Shown piece by piece: positions 63,048 to 64,000 of a stretch of DNA of 64,000 nt. Below the pieces are notes generated by a model, which worked only from the letters and a program-made list of their open reading frames with translations, searched no databases and was not told the DNA's origin. A program made the translations under genes and the position numbers. Numbering within the stretch: the stretch's first letter is position 1; every line of letters begins with the position of its first letter. Origin of the DNA: Capsulimonas corticalis (lineage in GTDB: Bacteria > Armatimonadota > Armatimonadia > Armatimonadales > Capsulimonadaceae). The DNA is taken from positions 868,001 through 932,000 of the forward strand of contig NZ_AP025739.1 of assembly GCF_003574315.2 (NCBI RefSeq). Direction: 5' to 3'.

Positions 63048-64000
63048 CTATCCATCCGCACGCGACGTCATGGCCGGCGAAGGAGCGCCTCCCGGCGCGC
63101 TGAGCACTCCCTTCGCTCCGCTGGCGGCTCCGGCAATTTTGCGGCCGGCGGCCCCGCCGGCCGCCGTGGGCATGTTCAGTTCCGAACTGTCGGGCAGTAC
63201 GGCGAGGACGGGGACGCCGAGCAGGCGCTCCGCATCTTCGGCATAGCGCAGAGATCGGTCGGCCCATTCACTCAGGATCAGCAGCAGCGCTCCGATGACC
63301 AGTCCGAGAACAACGCCTCCCAGCATCATCGTCATCTGCTTGGTTTTATTCATCGTCGGCTTGGCGATGATGTAACCCAGCGGCGTGATCGTGGAGCGCG
63401 CCGAGACCTGGTTCAGGTCGCTATCGATACGCACCTGTTCGCGCTTTGTGCGCAGCCTTTCATATTGATCTTTGAGGATCCGATAGTCGCGAGTGAAGTT
63501 ATTGAGCTCACGCTGCTTCTCCGGCACGGTCCGGGCGGCGGCGTTGTACTTTGCAATCGCTTTATCCAGATTCGCCATTTGAGAGCGCTGTGTTTGATCC
63601 GTGATGCGCGCTTCCGTCAGCTGTTGATTAAGGTTGAGATACTCAGGATTATCCTGAGTCTTCTCGCTCATAATGCCATGGGTCTCTTGAGAATTCTTGC
63701 GGACCTTATCATTCCACTGCTTTTGCAGACTGGCGATCACGGCGTTGATCTGCTCGACGGCGGGATGGGCGGGATAGTACTTCGCCAGCAATCCGTCGCG
63801 CTGCACCTTGGCGGCGTTGAGCTGCTGGAGGATCGGCGACTCCGCGCGGTTCTGCTCGATAACAGTCGTCGCCTTGACTTGCTTGAGCCGCGCTTCCAGC
63901 GCCGCCGTGCGGAGCGCGCTGTCCTGCTGCGCGATCATCAGGTTATCGCGCTGGGCCGTCAGACTCGCCAGCTGGCTAAGCTGGGAACTCTGCATGTCCG
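63048..64000 (-). CDS. Wzz/GumC-type chain-length determinant (partial, runs off the right edge)
   Basis: Only the C-terminal part (about 317 residues) is present; the frame is open at 64000. Long coiled-coil stretches (for example AALEARLKQVKATTVIEQN and LEARI-type heptads, then KAIAKYNAAARTVPEKQRELNNFTRDY) lead to the GNVR-type segment LKDQYERLRTKREQVRIDS and a final TM (about 225-247, MMLGGVVLGLVIGALLLIL). The cytoplasmic tail has YAEDAERLLGVPVLAVLP and a Gly/Ala-rich end. No kinase domain is fused; the separate CpsD-like gene follows after 37 bp. Confidence 0.9.
   Translation of the reverse strand, partial: DMQSSQLSQLASLTAQRDNLMIAQQDSALRTAALEARLKQVKATTVIEQNRAESPILQQLNAAKVQRDGLLAKYYPAHPAVEQINAVIASLQKQWNDKVRKNSQETHGIMSEKTQDNPEYLNLNQQLTEARITDQTQRSQMANLDKAIAKYNAAARTVPEKQRELNNFTRDYRILKDQYERLRTKREQVRIDSDLNQVSARSTITPLGYIIAKPTMNKTKQMTMMLGGVVLGLVIGALLLILSEWADRSLRYAEDAERLLGVPVLAVLPDSSELNMPTAAGGAAGRKIAGAASGAKGVLSAPGGAPSPAMTSRADG

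Overview
The window is about 60% G+C and gene dense. It reads as a chromosomal segment of a free-living, Gram-negative-type, carbohydrate-degrading bacterium. My best guess is Armatimonadota (Capsulimonas-like). The reason is the mix of secreted GH2/GH13/GH29/GH127/sialidase-type enzymes, an exosortase-EpsI module, a full-length Lhr helicase and an ATP-dependent DNA ligase. No marker gene here proves it. I see no rRNA, tRNA, CRISPR array, transposase or phage gene.

Left part (1-24.4 kb): a TetR regulator, an Ada-type DNA-alkylation repair protein, a sialidase-fold secreted protein, an SDR oxidoreductase, a PAS-GGDEF-EAL c-di-GMP enzyme, an HELGH-motif protein of unknown function and the transcription-repair coupling factor Mfd. 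A saccharide-oriented block follows: a propeller-ricin secreted protein, a HAF-repeat protein, an amidase-GH2 pair overlapping by 4 bp, a GH13 enzyme, a GH29 fucosidase and a GH127 arabinofuranosidase. Middle part (24.5-36 kb): a giant Lhr helicase carrying an unusual in-frame palindromic insertion, the amt-glnK ammonium operon with a clear sigma-70 promoter, a GerMN protein, a tiny secreted protein, an M48 protease and a two-gene operon of ATP-dependent DNA ligase plus DHH phosphoesterase.

Right part (36.1 kb to the right edge, open at the edge): a large exopolysaccharide locus, almost all on the minus strand. Reading with transcription from the right edge it encodes: Wzz-type chain-length protein (partial), CpsD-like ATPase, membrane GT2, a 44-residue membrane protein, GH44 glycosidase, Wzy-type polymerase/ligase, Wzx flippase, two hexapeptide acetyltransferases and two GT4 enzymes. 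Further units are a pyruvyltransferase-family protein with two GT2s, two OafA-type acyltransferases, an 855-residue Fn3 protein, two more GT4s, a SurA/EpsD-type foldase, and exosortase-EpsI-WecG. Together these would build, decorate, polymerise and export a complex polysaccharide, and the exosortase would process surface proteins linked to it.

Four sites with GG-N10-GC spacing and good matches to TGGCAC-N5-TTGC lie ahead of separate transcription units of this locus, each pointing into its gene. This suggests the locus is an RpoN (sigma-54) regulon, as is known for PEP-CTERM/exosortase loci of other phyla. Several genes outside the locus have a TATAAT-like -10 box only 5-7 nt ahead of the start codon, suggesting leaderless mRNAs.
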